Assembly (NCBI RefSeq): GCF_003184905.1
Contig: NZ_KZ821207.1
Location: 8,894 to 72,893, forward strand
Direction: 5' to 3'
Source: Bacillus sp. CGMCC 1.16541
GTDB taxonomy: Bacteria > Bacillota > Bacilli > Bacillales > Bacillaceae_H
DNA: 64,000 bases
The notes below the pieces were generated by a model, which was given only the letters and a program-made list of their open reading frames with translations, was not told the origin of the DNA and searched no databases. The position numbers and the translations under genes are program-made. This document shows, piece after piece, positions 17,016 to 25,048 of the stretch. How positions within the stretch are numbered: position 1 is the first letter of the stretch; the number at the start of each line of letters is the position of its first letter.

Positions 17016-17300
17016 TACATGCTCGAAAGATTTTTCTTTCTTCAAGTAACTGATAAGGGGCGTACATAGAGGACGAAACTTATTAGGAGCTTTTTGGTTT
17101 ACACCATGAAGTCATCATGATATGATACATTTCTCATTTTGCCGATTTTACAATTCGTTAAAATAATTGTCAAAATTTTTACACAAATAGTCTATCATAA
17201 AAGATGCAAAATATGGTATCTTATAAAACAAGCAACATGTCGTCAGCTTGTACCTTATAAAAATACAAAGTGGATGTGTACACGGAAAGGAGAAGGTATC

Positions 17301-17387
17301 GTGGAAGTGTTAATTGAGCACGGAAATGATCAAACGAGCGAGCATTTCATTGATCGTATCATTGACTTCTTAGAAGAAGAAAAATAA
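17301..17387 (+). CDS. 28-residue acidic peptide
   Basis: GTG 17301 has AAGGAG 9 bases upstream and opens a 28-codon frame ending in a helical, acidic segment (EHFIDRIIDFLEEEK). It is closed by a terminator just after the stop. The longer in-frame ORF upstream has no ribosome site. The region 17016-17300 before it holds no other gene. The function is unknown; it could be a small regulator. Coding is supported only by the ribosome site and terminator. Confidence 0.45.
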   Translation: MEVLIEHGNDQTSEHFIDRIIDFLEEEK

Positions 17388-17400
17388 GCGCAAGCGTATG

Positions 17401-17433
17401 AACATGAGAAGTGCGTTCTCCTCATGTTTTTAC
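17401..17433 (+). terminator. terminator after the 28-residue peptide gene
   Basis: AACATGAG...CTCATGTTTTT hairpin, 13 bp after the peptide stop codon. Confidence 0.7.
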
Positions 17434-17443
17434 AGAGTAACTT

Positions 17444-17457
17444 TAAAAGCGCTTACA
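17444..17457 (+). promoter_or_regulatory. cre-like site upstream of rocB
   Basis: TAAAAGCGCTTACA fits the CcpA cre consensus TGWAANCGNTNWCA at all fixed positions but one. It lies 175 bp before rocB, so it may act on that gene. No clear sigma-L (-24/-12) promoter, as used by B. subtilis roc operons, was seen between it and rocB. Confidence 0.5.
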
Positions 17458-17631
17458 ACCTATGCTCCTTTTACGGGCACAAACGCGTCGTACGACTAAC
17501 ATGCGTTAGTCTAAGCTGACACCTTATCATGACTTCACTCCGGTGGGTCTTTTTTTTGTGGCGTTTATATATGCTTCTTGACCATTTGGAATTTTTGTTA
17601 GAAAATTTAGAAAAAGAAAAGGGTGAAAGAA

Positions 17632-19260
17632 ATGCGCACAGATCAGAGTCTTTATGAAAGCAAAGAAGCATTAACACAGCTTTTGTGCGAGTTAGTCGAA
17701 GTGCCTAGTGTGACAGGAACGATTTCAGAAGTAGAGATGGCACACGTTCTTTATCAAAGAATTGCTCGTATTCCGTATTTTAATCAGCATGAACAGCACG
17801 TTCAACTTCATTCAACAGGTGATGGACGTTCGGTTGTAACAGGGCTTGTGAAAAAAGAAGGAGCAAAAAAAACGGTTGTGTTACTCAGTCACTTTGATGT
17901 GGTTGATGTATACGATTATGGGGTGTTTCAAGACAAAGCGTTTCAGCCACGAGAACTAACGGAACACTTCTCTCAACATATACACGTTTTACCGCTTCAT
18001 GTGCAAAAAGAATTATCAGAAGCGGAGTGGCTGTTTGGGCGCGGTACGATGGATATGAAAGCAGGGATCGCACTTCACGTATCAATGCTTGAAAAAGCAA
18101 GCAACGGTGCGTTTGATGGCAATGTGTTGCTTGTCAGTGTACCTGATGAAGAAGTAAATTCTGTTGGGATGCGCACGGCTGTGTCAGTGTTAGGGCAACT
18201 TCAACGTGAGCACGACTTACAGTATGAACTTATGTTGAACAGTGAGCCCGTTTTTAGTCGCTATCCTGGTGATACGACGAACTATTTGTATTCAGGCTCC
18301 ATTGGTAAACTGATGCCAAGCTTTTTATGCTACGGAAAAGAAACGCACGTAGGTGAACCATTTGCAGGATTAAATGCCAATCTTCTCGTGTCAGAGCTAA
18401 CACGTCAGCTTGAATTAAACACGGACTTTTGCGAAGTGGTGGCTGACGAAGTCAGTCCGCCTCCAACGGTGCTTTTACAAAAAGACTTAAAAGAAGAATA
18501 CTCTGTTCAAATTCCAAATCGGGCGGTTGTATTGTTTAATTTGTTTTTAATGGAAAAGTCGATTCAAGGTGTGATGTCACCGCTTATGCAAGTAGCGAAC
18601 GAAGCAGCACGTCACGTTAAAGGACTATATGAACAGAGATCGGCGCAATATGCAAGATTAGAAGCATCGACGCCTCGTACGTTTGATGTGAATGTCTTTA
18701 CGTATGAAGAGCTATACACTTATGCCGTCACGCAACACGGAGAAGAAAAGGTAAAAGAACTACAAGAAGCGGTGCTTGAACAGTGTGAAGGGAAAGATGA
18801 TCGCACCCGTTCCATTAAGCTTGTCGATGAGCTTGCGATTTTATGCCGCGAAGCCGCGCCGATGATGATCCTCTTTTTCACACCACCGTTTTATCCGGCG
18901 ATTTGTTCAAAGGAAAGCGTAAAATTGCAAGGCATCATTCAGTCGGTGCAAGCTGTGGCAAAAAGAAGCTTCAATGTCGAACTCATTGAACAAGCTTATT
19001 TCGGAGGAATTTCTGACTTGAGTTATGCAGGTCTTCAACATCCGCTTGATACGTTCATGCCGTTTGTGACCAACATGCCGCTTTGGGAAAAAGGCTACAC
19101 GATTCCGTTAAAAGAACTCGCGGACTTTCATGTACCTGTATGTAATCTTGGCCCGATTGGACGCGATGCCCATCAGTGGACAGAACGGCTAAATGTGAGT
19201 TATTCATTTGGACAACTACCGACTCTTATTGAACATGTCATTCATGAGGCATTAAAATAA
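17632..19260 (+). CDS. rocB: RocB-type M20 family peptidase (arginine utilisation)
   Basis: This 542-residue protein resembles B. subtilis RocB in length and course. M20 metal-site motifs are present: LLSHFDVVD (His and Asp ligands) and GRGTMDMKAGIALH (the bridging Asp). VSVPDEEVNS follows, carrying the catalytic Glu pair. An unusually long second half ends GPIGRDAHQWTERLNVSY with the last His ligand. RocB belongs to the arginine/ornithine degradation regulon; its exact reaction is not settled. Here no other roc genes are adjacent. ATG 17632 is used because AAAGGG lies 8 bases upstream; GTG 17623 abuts it. Confidence 0.85.
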   Translation: MRTDQSLYESKEALTQLLCELVEVPSVTGTISEVEMAHVLYQRIARIPYFNQHEQHVQLHSTGDGRSVVTGLVKKEGAKKTVVLLSHFDVVDVYDYGVFQDKAFQPRELTEHFSQHIHVLPLHVQKELSEAEWLFGRGTMDMKAGIALHVSMLEKASNGAFDGNVLLVSVPDEEVNSVGMRTAVSVLGQLQREHDLQYELMLNSEPVFSRYPGDTTNYLYSGSIGKLMPSFLCYGKETHVGEPFAGLNANLLVSELTRQLELNTDFCEVVADEVSPPPTVLLQKDLKEEYSVQIPNRAVVLFNLFLMEKSIQGVMSPLMQVANEAARHVKGLYEQRSAQYARLEASTPRTFDVNVFTYEELYTYAVTQHGEEKVKELQEAVLEQCEGKDDRTRSIKLVDELAILCREAAPMMILFFTPPFYPAICSKESVKLQGIIQSVQAVAKRSFNVELIEQAYFGGISDLSYAGLQHPLDTFMPFVTNMPLWEKGYTIPLKELADFHVPVCNLGPIGRDAHQWTERLNVSYSFGQLPTLIEHVIHEALK

Positions 19261-19261
19261 G

Positions 19262-19326
19262 AAAAAGGAGGGGACTGAGCCAAACAGGGCTGTTTTATGT
19301 CCCTTTTGTGTCAGTCCCCGTTTTCT
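19262..19326. terminator. bidirectional terminator between rocB and the VOC gene
   Basis: Outer stem GGGGACTGA / TCAGTCCCC with inner AGGGCTG...CCCTT pairing, flanked by an A run and a T-rich segment. Confidence 0.7.
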
Positions 19327-20124
19327 TCATCGCTTCAATCGAAACCGACCATTTTGTACCATAAATTCCGCTTTTTCGTTCGCATTGTAAATCTCGACTA
19401 AAAAGGGACGTTCGCCAACCGTTTGCAAGGTTTCATGCACCACACCATTTGCTGATTCGCATAAGATGAGATTGCCTCCATGCAAATAAAGCTTGCGACA
19501 TGTCGCATTTAATAAAGCATCACGGTATACTTCACCAAGTTGTAATTCTAGTACTGATGCCCATTTTTCAGACGTTTCGACGACACGATGTACAGCACAA
19601 TAAATGTTTTCAATTTTTAATGCTCCTTGTGGATGCTGTGAAAGAGGAGCAAGGGCTTGTTCTCGTGTGTGATCATCTTCACCCCACTGAATAAAAAAGG
19701 GAAGAGGAAGTTCGTGCTCGTCATTTTTCACAAACAGCATCCGCCATTCAAGCGTCGATCCGTCTTCTTTACGACGAGATCCTGCGACTGGTCCTTCTAT
19801 GTCATAGCCTTTTTCTGTTAGTTTTTTTCCTACTTCTTCGATGTTTTCCGTTCGAAGCGCAAAGCGTCCAAAGTGACCATATGGATGTTCTTCTTTGACG
19901 AATTGTCGAATCAAATCATTATCGGTGACAGATTCAGCGACAGCGCGTTCGTGAAAGCCGAGCCATTCAATGTAACTCAATCCAAAATAAGATAGCTTAT
20001 TAAATGTTCCCCATTTCTCGTGATGTCCGCCGTTGATGACGTTCATTCCTTTTTCAAGTAGCTCAGTTTTTGCGGATTCTGGATTAGGTGAAAAATGAAC
20101 AAGATGATCAAATGATAGCTGCAT
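19327..20124 (-). CDS. VOC-superfamily glyoxalase-like protein
   Basis: This 265-residue protein starts LSFDHLVHF, a typical metal-His strand of the VOC fold. It carries GGHHEKWGTFNKLSYFGLSYIEWLGF, a signature of the Glyoxalase-like 3 family. A second half-domain (LKIENIYCAVHRV...) is more diverged. Proteins of this type are mononuclear-metal lyases, dioxygenases or resistance proteins; the substrate is unknown. AAAGGAGG before ATG 20124 is strong. It is a single-gene unit. Confidence 0.8.
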   Translation of the reverse strand: MQLSFDHLVHFSPNPESAKTELLEKGMNVINGGHHEKWGTFNKLSYFGLSYIEWLGFHERAVAESVTDNDLIRQFVKEEHPYGHFGRFALRTENIEEVGKKLTEKGYDIEGPVAGSRRKEDGSTLEWRMLFVKNDEHELPLPFFIQWGEDDHTREQALAPLSQHPQGALKIENIYCAVHRVVETSEKWASVLELQLGEVYRDALLNATCRKLYLHGGNLILCESANGVVHETLQTVGERPFLVEIYNANEKAEFMVQNGRFRLKR

Positions 20125-20247
20125 ACTACGTGTCCTCCTTTTTCTCTCTACTATAGAGAATACGCCATTTTAATGGGTTTATCCTGTTTAGTAGCTCGAC
20201 TACTGTTGAAACCGTCTATTAGTTGGCTTCGTTCTTTGAATAAGGGG

Positions 20248-20377
20248 GTTGATTTTCACTCCAGGATGCTCGCTTTCCGTGGGGCGTGCGTTGAGCTTCC
20301 TCGTCGCATAAGCTCCTGCGCTATCTCATCTGACCCGCTGCTCCCACTGGAGTCTCGCACCTTCCGTTTCAATCAAC
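20248..20377. repeat. 130-bp intergenic repeat, copy B1
   Basis: The same element as at 14.2 kb, with GTTGATT/AATCAAC ends and identical internal hairpins; it differs by GATTTTCACT instead of GATTTACACT. The upstream flank TTCTTTGAAT is shared with copy A1. Confidence 0.9.
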
Positions 20378-20474
20378 GGTTTACGGAACCTTTTCTTTTT
20401 AAGTGTTCACTCAGAACTTATATAGCTATTCAAAAGGAGTATTCTTGTCATCTCATTCTCTCTGAATAAAGAGG

Positions 20475-20604
20475 GTTGATTTTCACTTCAGGATGCTCGC
20501 TTTCCGTGGGGCGTGCGTTGAGCTTCCTCGTCGCATAAGCTCCTGCGGGATCTCATCTGACCCGCTGCTCCCACTGGAGTCTCGCACCTTCCGTTTCAAT
20601 CAAC
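20475..20604. repeat. 130-bp intergenic repeat, copy B2
   Basis: It lies exactly 227 bp after B1, with the intervening segment (GTGTTCACTCAGAACTTATA and on) also repeated. So the tandem unit here is 227 bp. Confidence 0.9.
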
Positions 20605-20701
20605 GGTTTACGGAACCTTTTCTTTTTTAGTGTTCACTCAGAACTTATATAGCTATTCAAAAGGAGCATTCTTGTCATCTCATTCTCTCTGAATAAAGAG
20701 A

Positions 20702-20831
20702 GTTGATTTTCACTTCAGGATGCTCGCTTTCCGTGGGGCGTGCGTTGAGCTTCCTCGTCGCATAAGCTCCTGCGGGATCTCATCTGACCCGCTGCTCCCA
20801 CTGGAGTCTCGCACCTTCCGTTTCAATCAAC
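20702..20831. repeat. 130-bp intergenic repeat, copy B3
   Basis: It lies exactly 227 bp after B2. Its end is slightly diverged (GGTTTATGAAACC for GGTTTACGGAACC). Together B1-B3 fill most of the 20125-20915 gap, which holds no gene. Confidence 0.9.
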
Positions 20832-20915
20832 GGTTTATGAAACCTTTTCTTTTTAAACGTTCACTCAGAACTTATATAGCTATTCAAAAAGAGTATTCTT
20901 GTCATTTTATTAAAG

Positions 20916-21029
20916 TCAGAGCAATTAGCCTTATTTGAAGCAATGAAGAACGTCTTATTCCCTGAAGAACGACAGAAGGTGCTGAAATACTTTAAACTAA
21001 TGGTAGAAGGTTATGAAAAAAGTAGTTGA
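20916..21029 (+). pseudogene. gene remnant (last about 37 codons of an unknown gene)
   Basis: The frame SEQLALFEAMKNVLFPEE continues through RQKVLKYFKLMVEGYEKSS to a stop. It has coding-like helical character but no ribosome site or start. It directly follows repeat copy B3, as if the 5' part had been removed. The parent gene was not recognised. Confidence 0.35.
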
Positions 21030-21067
21030 TGAACTACATACAGTCATACAATTGCGCATAAGCAATA

Positions 21068-21116
21068 GAAAAAAGGCATTGCCAGAGAGTGAAACGTGCA
21101 CTTTCTAGCAATGCCT
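21068..21116 (-). terminator. minus-strand terminator downstream of the pseudogene
   Basis: Stem AGGCATTGC / GCAATGCCT with inner AGAGAGT/ACTTTCT pairing and an A run to its left (U run in the minus transcript). It marks the end of the transcription unit that includes the broken gene at 21133-21419. Confidence 0.7.
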
Positions 21117-21132
21117 AAACTATTGAGTTTGC

Positions 21133-21419
21133 TTATCCATTCAAATAATAATCCCAGTCGTAGTCTTCAATTTTATCAAATGTTCCGTCTTCATTTCGTT
21201 CATATACGCATAGAGGTGGCTCGTCTAGAAAAGCCAGAATGGAGTCATCTCGACCCACATTCGCTCTCTAGGATAGTCATCTTCTTCAGAATCTGTTTCA
21301 AAAATAAGCTTGACGTAATCTCCCACTTTCAACTAGGCAATTACGTCTTCACTAGGGACATAAAACGTATAGGGTGCTTCTTTACTGCGTTCATACACAA
21401 TATCTAAATACCAGCTCAT
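21133..21419 (-). pseudogene. broken small acidic protein gene (in-frame stop and frameshift)
   Basis: GGAGG and ATG 21419 open MSWYLDIVYERSKEAPYTFY through VPSEDVIA, then a TAG at 21335-21333. The same frame resumes LKVGDYVKLIFETDSEEDDY through PRERMWVE. A frame change near 21240 then joins DDSILAFLDEPPLCVYERNE and a tail ending DYDWDYYLNG. The pieces read as one acidic protein of about 95 residues resembling small immunity or regulatory DUF proteins, now inactivated. It starts 16 bp after the MFS gene stop on the same strand and still has a ribosome site and terminator, so the loss looks recent. Sequencing error would be the alternative. Confidence 0.7.
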
Positions 21420-21435
21420 GCTTCTACCTCCGTTT

Positions 21436-22611
21436 TTACGACGACACCGTATGCTCGCTACGATCTAATGTGACGTGTCGCTGTAGTAATAAAAGCGCAC
21501 CTAACGCCAACACACCGCCAAGTAAGAACGGAAGGGACATGTTGAGGCTAAAAGCAAAAGACCCAACAACAGGACCGAAGATGCGTCCTAGACTGTCCAT
21601 TGAGGAACTAATACCTGATGCGGCACCGTAGCCAACCTTTGTTTTCATCGTAATAAGAGACAGCACACACGGACGAATGAGGGCATTTCCCGCTGTAAAG
21701 ACCGATAAAAAGATGGCAGCGTTTAAAGCACTAGATGAAAATAAAATCAAGATGTAACCAAGCGCTGACAGTAACAGCCCCGCGACAATGAGGGATTTCT
21801 CATTCCCTTTTTTAAAGCGTTGCAAGACCCCACCTTGAATCAGCGCTTGTGTGACACCGCTTGCGACAAACATCCAGCCAATTGTGGTTGGGGTTGCATC
21901 AATGCGGTCGATTTGGAAAAATTGAAACGTTGCTTCCAATCCGGCAAGTGTAAACGTCGCAAAAAATGAGAGGATGTACAAATACTTCAATGCACCTTGA
22001 AAGTCGGTTGTAAAATCGCTCCAACTCGTCGACTTCTCTGTTGCTGGCTTTCGTTTTTCAGGTGAAAGAGACTCTGGTAGTACGAAAAACGCAAAGATTG
22101 TCATGATAATGGCTAAAACACCCGATACGATGAACGGAACGAACAAACCGAATGAAGAAAGCAATCCACCAAGAGCCGGACCGAAAATAAAGCCAAGACC
22201 AATCGTCATCCCTAACAATCCAATTGATTTTGTGCGGTTTTCTTCCGTCGTAATATCTGAAGCATACGCAAATGCACATGGAATGACTGCCCCTGCAAAC
22301 AATCCACCGACGATGCGAGACGCATACATCATCACTAACGAATCACCCGCAGCTGCAAAAATAAAGAAACTTAAACTAAATCCAATTAACCCAATTAATA
22401 AAATCGGGCGTCTTCCTTTACGGTCAGACAAGCTTCCCCAAAACGGAGAAGTGATAAACGAACCAATCGAATAAATCGCCATTAAAAAGCCTAAATTGAC
22501 AGTGCTTACATTTGTCGCCCGAATGACTTCAGGTACGATGGGAATAATGATCCCGAATCCGACAAACACCATAAATACAATAAACATCAATGTGAGTAAC
22601 TGTTTTTTCAT
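21436..22611 (-). CDS. MFS drug:H+ antiporter (12 membrane segments)
   Basis: This 391-residue protein has twelve predicted helices. Motif A is GSLSDRKGRRP between helices 2 and 3. RIVGGLFAGAVIPCAFAYASD (motif B) and a GxxxGPxxGG motif C (GLGFIFGPALGG) mark it as a DHA1-type exporter related to TetA, NorA and Bmr. The substrate is not predictable. The start has AGGGGAATC upstream. The broken gene downstream was probably co-transcribed. Confidence 0.9.
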   Translation of the reverse strand: MKKQLLTLMFIVFMVFVGFGIIIPIVPEVIRATNVSTVNLGFLMAIYSIGSFITSPFWGSLSDRKGRRPILLIGLIGFSLSFFIFAAAGDSLVMMYASRIVGGLFAGAVIPCAFAYASDITTEENRTKSIGLLGMTIGLGFIFGPALGGLLSSFGLFVPFIVSGVLAIIMTIFAFFVLPESLSPEKRKPATEKSTSWSDFTTDFQGALKYLYILSFFATFTLAGLEATFQFFQIDRIDATPTTIGWMFVASGVTQALIQGGVLQRFKKGNEKSLIVAGLLLSALGYILILFSSSALNAAIFLSVFTAGNALIRPCVLSLITMKTKVGYGAASGISSSMDSLGRIFGPVVGSFAFSLNMSLPFLLGGVLALGALLLLQRHVTLDRSEHTVSS

Positions 22612-22689
22612 GTCGTGATTCCCCTATATGTATAAGTAAGTATGACTAGTATATCAAATAATTGAAAGAATCGTCTTCTTTTTCCAAAC

Positions 22690-22728
22690 AAAAAAAGCGA
22701 CACGGGATAAAAACCCGTCTCACTTTTT
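22690..22728 (-). terminator. terminator of pbuO
   Basis: The stem AAAAAGCGACACGGG / CCCGTCTCACTTTTT overlaps the pbuO stop region; the minus transcript ends in a U run. Confidence 0.8.
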
Positions 22729-24028
22729 AATGAGGTAAAAACACTAGTTGATAAAGGAATAACACGGCAAAGACATACACAAGTGGATGAACTTCTTTTG
22801 CTTTTCCTTTTACAAGTTTCATGAGTGGATATGAAATGAATCCTAGTGCAATTCCTGTTGCGATACTTGATGTTAACGGCATGCTTAAAATGACTAAGAA
22901 TGCAGGGAATGCTTCGTCAAATTCGTTCCATTTTACGTGAGCAATGGCACCCATCATTAAGCTACCAACGATAATTAACGCAGGAGCAGTAATGGCAGCG
23001 ATTCCTGATACAGCACCGACTAACGGACCAAAGAATGCGGCTACTCCGAATAAAATTGCAACCACTAAACCAGTTAATCCCGTACGACCACCCGCAGCAA
23101 CTCCCGCAGATGATTCGATGTACGCAGTTGTTGGACTTGTACCAAACATGGCCCCGATCGATGTACCGAATGAATCAGCTAGTAATGCATGACGAACACG
23201 AGGCATTTCATTGTTTTTCATTAAGCCTGCTTGTTGAGCAACTCCAATCATTGTACCTGTTGTATCAAAAATCGTAACAAGTAAGAAGGAGAACACGACC
23301 GCATATAATCCATGTTGAATCACATCGCCAATTGCTGTGATTGGGTTTGCGACAATTAATCCTTCAGGAAGGTGAGGCATCGCCATAATGCCAGCGTCAA
23401 ACTTTAATTGACCTGTGAAGTATGCGATCACACCTGTAATGATCATTCCTAAAAACAAGGCACCGTTTACGTTCATTGCATAAAAAATTAACGTCACGGC
23501 AAGACCGACTAAAGCCAGTACGACTTTTGGAGAGTGAAGATCACCTAGTGCAACTAAGTTGGCTTCATCTGCCACAATAATATCTGTTAAGCGAAGACCG
23601 ATAAACGCGATGAAAAGACCGATACCAGCTGTAATTCCATGCTTTAAGTTATCAGGAATCGCTTCAATTAACTTTTTGCGAAAAGGAGTGAGTGATAAAA
23701 TGACAAAAATCAAACCAGCGACAAACACAGCTGCGAACGCTGTTGCGTAATCAATGCCACCGTATGAACCGACAACGGAATAAGCGAAGTATGCATTTAA
23801 GCCCATTCCCGGGGCAATAGCGATTGGATAGTTTGCGGCAAGTGCCATCCAAAGTGTTCCAACCATCGCTGAAATAATCGTTGCAGTAAAGACTTGATCA
23901 AATGGAACGCCAGCGTCAGATAAAATGACTGGATTGACAATGACGATATAAACCATTGTTAAAAACGTCGTGATCCCAGCGACCACTTCTGTTTTAGCAT
24001 TGGTGTTTGCTTCTTTTAGTTTAAACAT
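22727..24028 (-). CDS. pbuO: guanine/hypoxanthine permease, NCS2 AzgA-like
   Basis: This 433-residue membrane protein starts with AGITTFLTMVYI and NPVIL, and carries ANYPIAIAPGMGLNAYFAY, the family signature. Further on are FDTTGTMIGVA and GTSPTTAYIESSAGVAAGGRTG, typical of the substrate site. Length and course agree better with B. subtilis PbuO than with PbuG, which has an insert after NPITL. It imports guanine and hypoxanthine by proton symport. A PurR-type box pair overlaps its promoter. Confidence 0.85.
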   Translation of the reverse strand: MFKLKEANTNAKTEVVAGITTFLTMVYIVIVNPVILSDAGVPFDQVFTATIISAMVGTLWMALAANYPIAIAPGMGLNAYFAYSVVGSYGGIDYATAFAAVFVAGLIFVILSLTPFRKKLIEAIPDNLKHGITAGIGLFIAFIGLRLTDIIVADEANLVALGDLHSPKVVLALVGLAVTLIFYAMNVNGALFLGMIITGVIAYFTGQLKFDAGIMAMPHLPEGLIVANPITAIGDVIQHGLYAVVFSFLLVTIFDTTGTMIGVAQQAGLMKNNEMPRVRHALLADSFGTSIGAMFGTSPTTAYIESSAGVAAGGRTGLTGLVVAILFGVAAFFGPLVGAVSGIAAITAPALIIVGSLMMGAIAHVKWNEFDEAFPAFLVILSMPLTSSIATGIALGFISYPLMKLVKGKAKEVHPLVYVFAVLFLYQLVFLPH

Positions 24029-24041
24029 AGTTACCCTCCGA

Positions 24042-24099
24042 AATGACGAACATTAAAAACAACATTTATAATAATATTCGTTTCTAGAAACAAATGCAA
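24042..24099 (-). promoter_or_regulatory. pbuO promoter with a PurR-type box pair
   Basis: On the minus strand TTGCAT (24099-24094), a 17-bp spacer and TATTAT (24076-24071) form a sigma-A promoter. Two inverted PurBox-like sites, with CGAA cores at 24047-24050 and 24077-24080 (the second on the opposite strand), match AWWWCCGAACWWT at about 11 and 10 of 13 positions. They are about 18 bp apart, near the 16-17 bp usual for PurR operators. Repression by PurR is inferred. Confidence 0.6.
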
Positions 24100-24106
24100 G
24101 CACAAA

Positions 24107-25036
24107 TTATGAATTCGTTACAATTGGTACTTTTATTTTAATCCCCAAGTACGGAGGTTTATATGCGTAGTCAAGATGACCTCGATAGTTGTTCACCGTT
24201 TCTTTAATAATCCATGTTCCTAACCCTTCATGATGGCCACCTTTTTCCGTTATTTGAAACTGCGAAAATAGATGTTCTTGACGCTCATGAGAGAGAGGAG
24301 GTGTCGAATTGATTACTTCCATCATATAAATGCCCCCATGTGTCGACGTTTTAATCGTGATTTCCTTTTGCTCTGACTGTTTCGCAGCATCGACGCTATT
24401 TTCAAGTAAGTTCATGAGAAGATTCACTTGATCAATTGGTTGAAGCGGAAGGGCAGATAGAGGGACCATGCATTGAAGCGACAACGTGATGTTTTCTTGT
24501 TTCGCTTCTCGGGTCACACGATGTAAAACAGACGCCACATGTGCCGCTTCTCCTTTTATATAGGAACTTACATCTCCAACGGCCCCGACATACGCTTGTA
24601 AATACGATTTGGCTTCTTCTATTTGATTGGTTTCAACTAAATAGTGAACCGTTGAGATGTGCTTCATGTAATCGTGACGCTCCGCTCTTACACTACGAAA
24701 CAATTCATCCGTTGCCGCCAATTCTGAAAATGCCTCGTTCCATGCTTTTACTTTCATATCGACTTGTTTCATCAGAAAAAATCGGAGCCATTCCACTATA
24801 TATAATGAAACAAGTAAAACGCCAGTTACTAACCAAGACGATGATAGGACCATAGCGATCAATAGCAATCCATGTAAAACAACGACATGCCATGAAAGAG
24901 GTGTGGCCCTTTTTTGCGACACATAACTTTCGACTAATAAAAAGAGGCTGAACACGACTTTTACGACAATGGAACAAGGTTGAACGAACACGATGAAAAG
25001 TAGAATGATTGATAAGCTAAGTTGGTACTTATTCAT
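24107..25036 (-). CDS. natK: NatK-like sensor histidine kinase
   Basis: This 309-residue protein has several N-terminal membrane helices (to about residue 90) and a Spo0B-like dimerisation helix with the phospho-His in RAERHDYMKHIS (about residue 120). A GHKL ATPase domain follows: NLLMNLLENSVDAAKQ is the N box and GLGTWIIKETV the G box. This is the natK/citA/agrC class. It lies directly before the LytTR regulator, 12 bp away, and next to natAB, as in the B. subtilis nat locus. The signal is unknown, presumably linked to Na+ or membrane stress. Confidence 0.85.
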   Translation of the reverse strand: MNKYQLSLSIILLFIVFVQPCSIVVKVVFSLFLLVESYVSQKRATPLSWHVVVLHGLLLIAMVLSSSWLVTGVLLVSLYIVEWLRFFLMKQVDMKVKAWNEAFSELAATDELFRSVRAERHDYMKHISTVHYLVETNQIEEAKSYLQAYVGAVGDVSSYIKGEAAHVASVLHRVTREAKQENITLSLQCMVPLSALPLQPIDQVNLLMNLLENSVDAAKQSEQKEITIKTSTHGGIYMMEVINSTPPLSHERQEHLFSQFQITEKGGHHEGLGTWIIKETVNNYRGHLDYAYKPPYLGIKIKVPIVTNS

Positions 25037-25048
25037 GGGACTGCTCCT

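Noticed and set aside
17167-17198. TTGTCA...TATCAT as the promoter of the 28-residue peptide
   Set aside because: The 20-bp spacer is too long; no better pair was found nearby.
14218-20831. CRISPR-like array
   Set aside because: Repeat units are 130 bp, the spacers are themselves duplicated, and there are no cas genes.
20173-20938. ORFs of 72-98 codons over the second repeat array
   Set aside because: Same artefact as at 14 kb; the products are repeat translations, not proteins.
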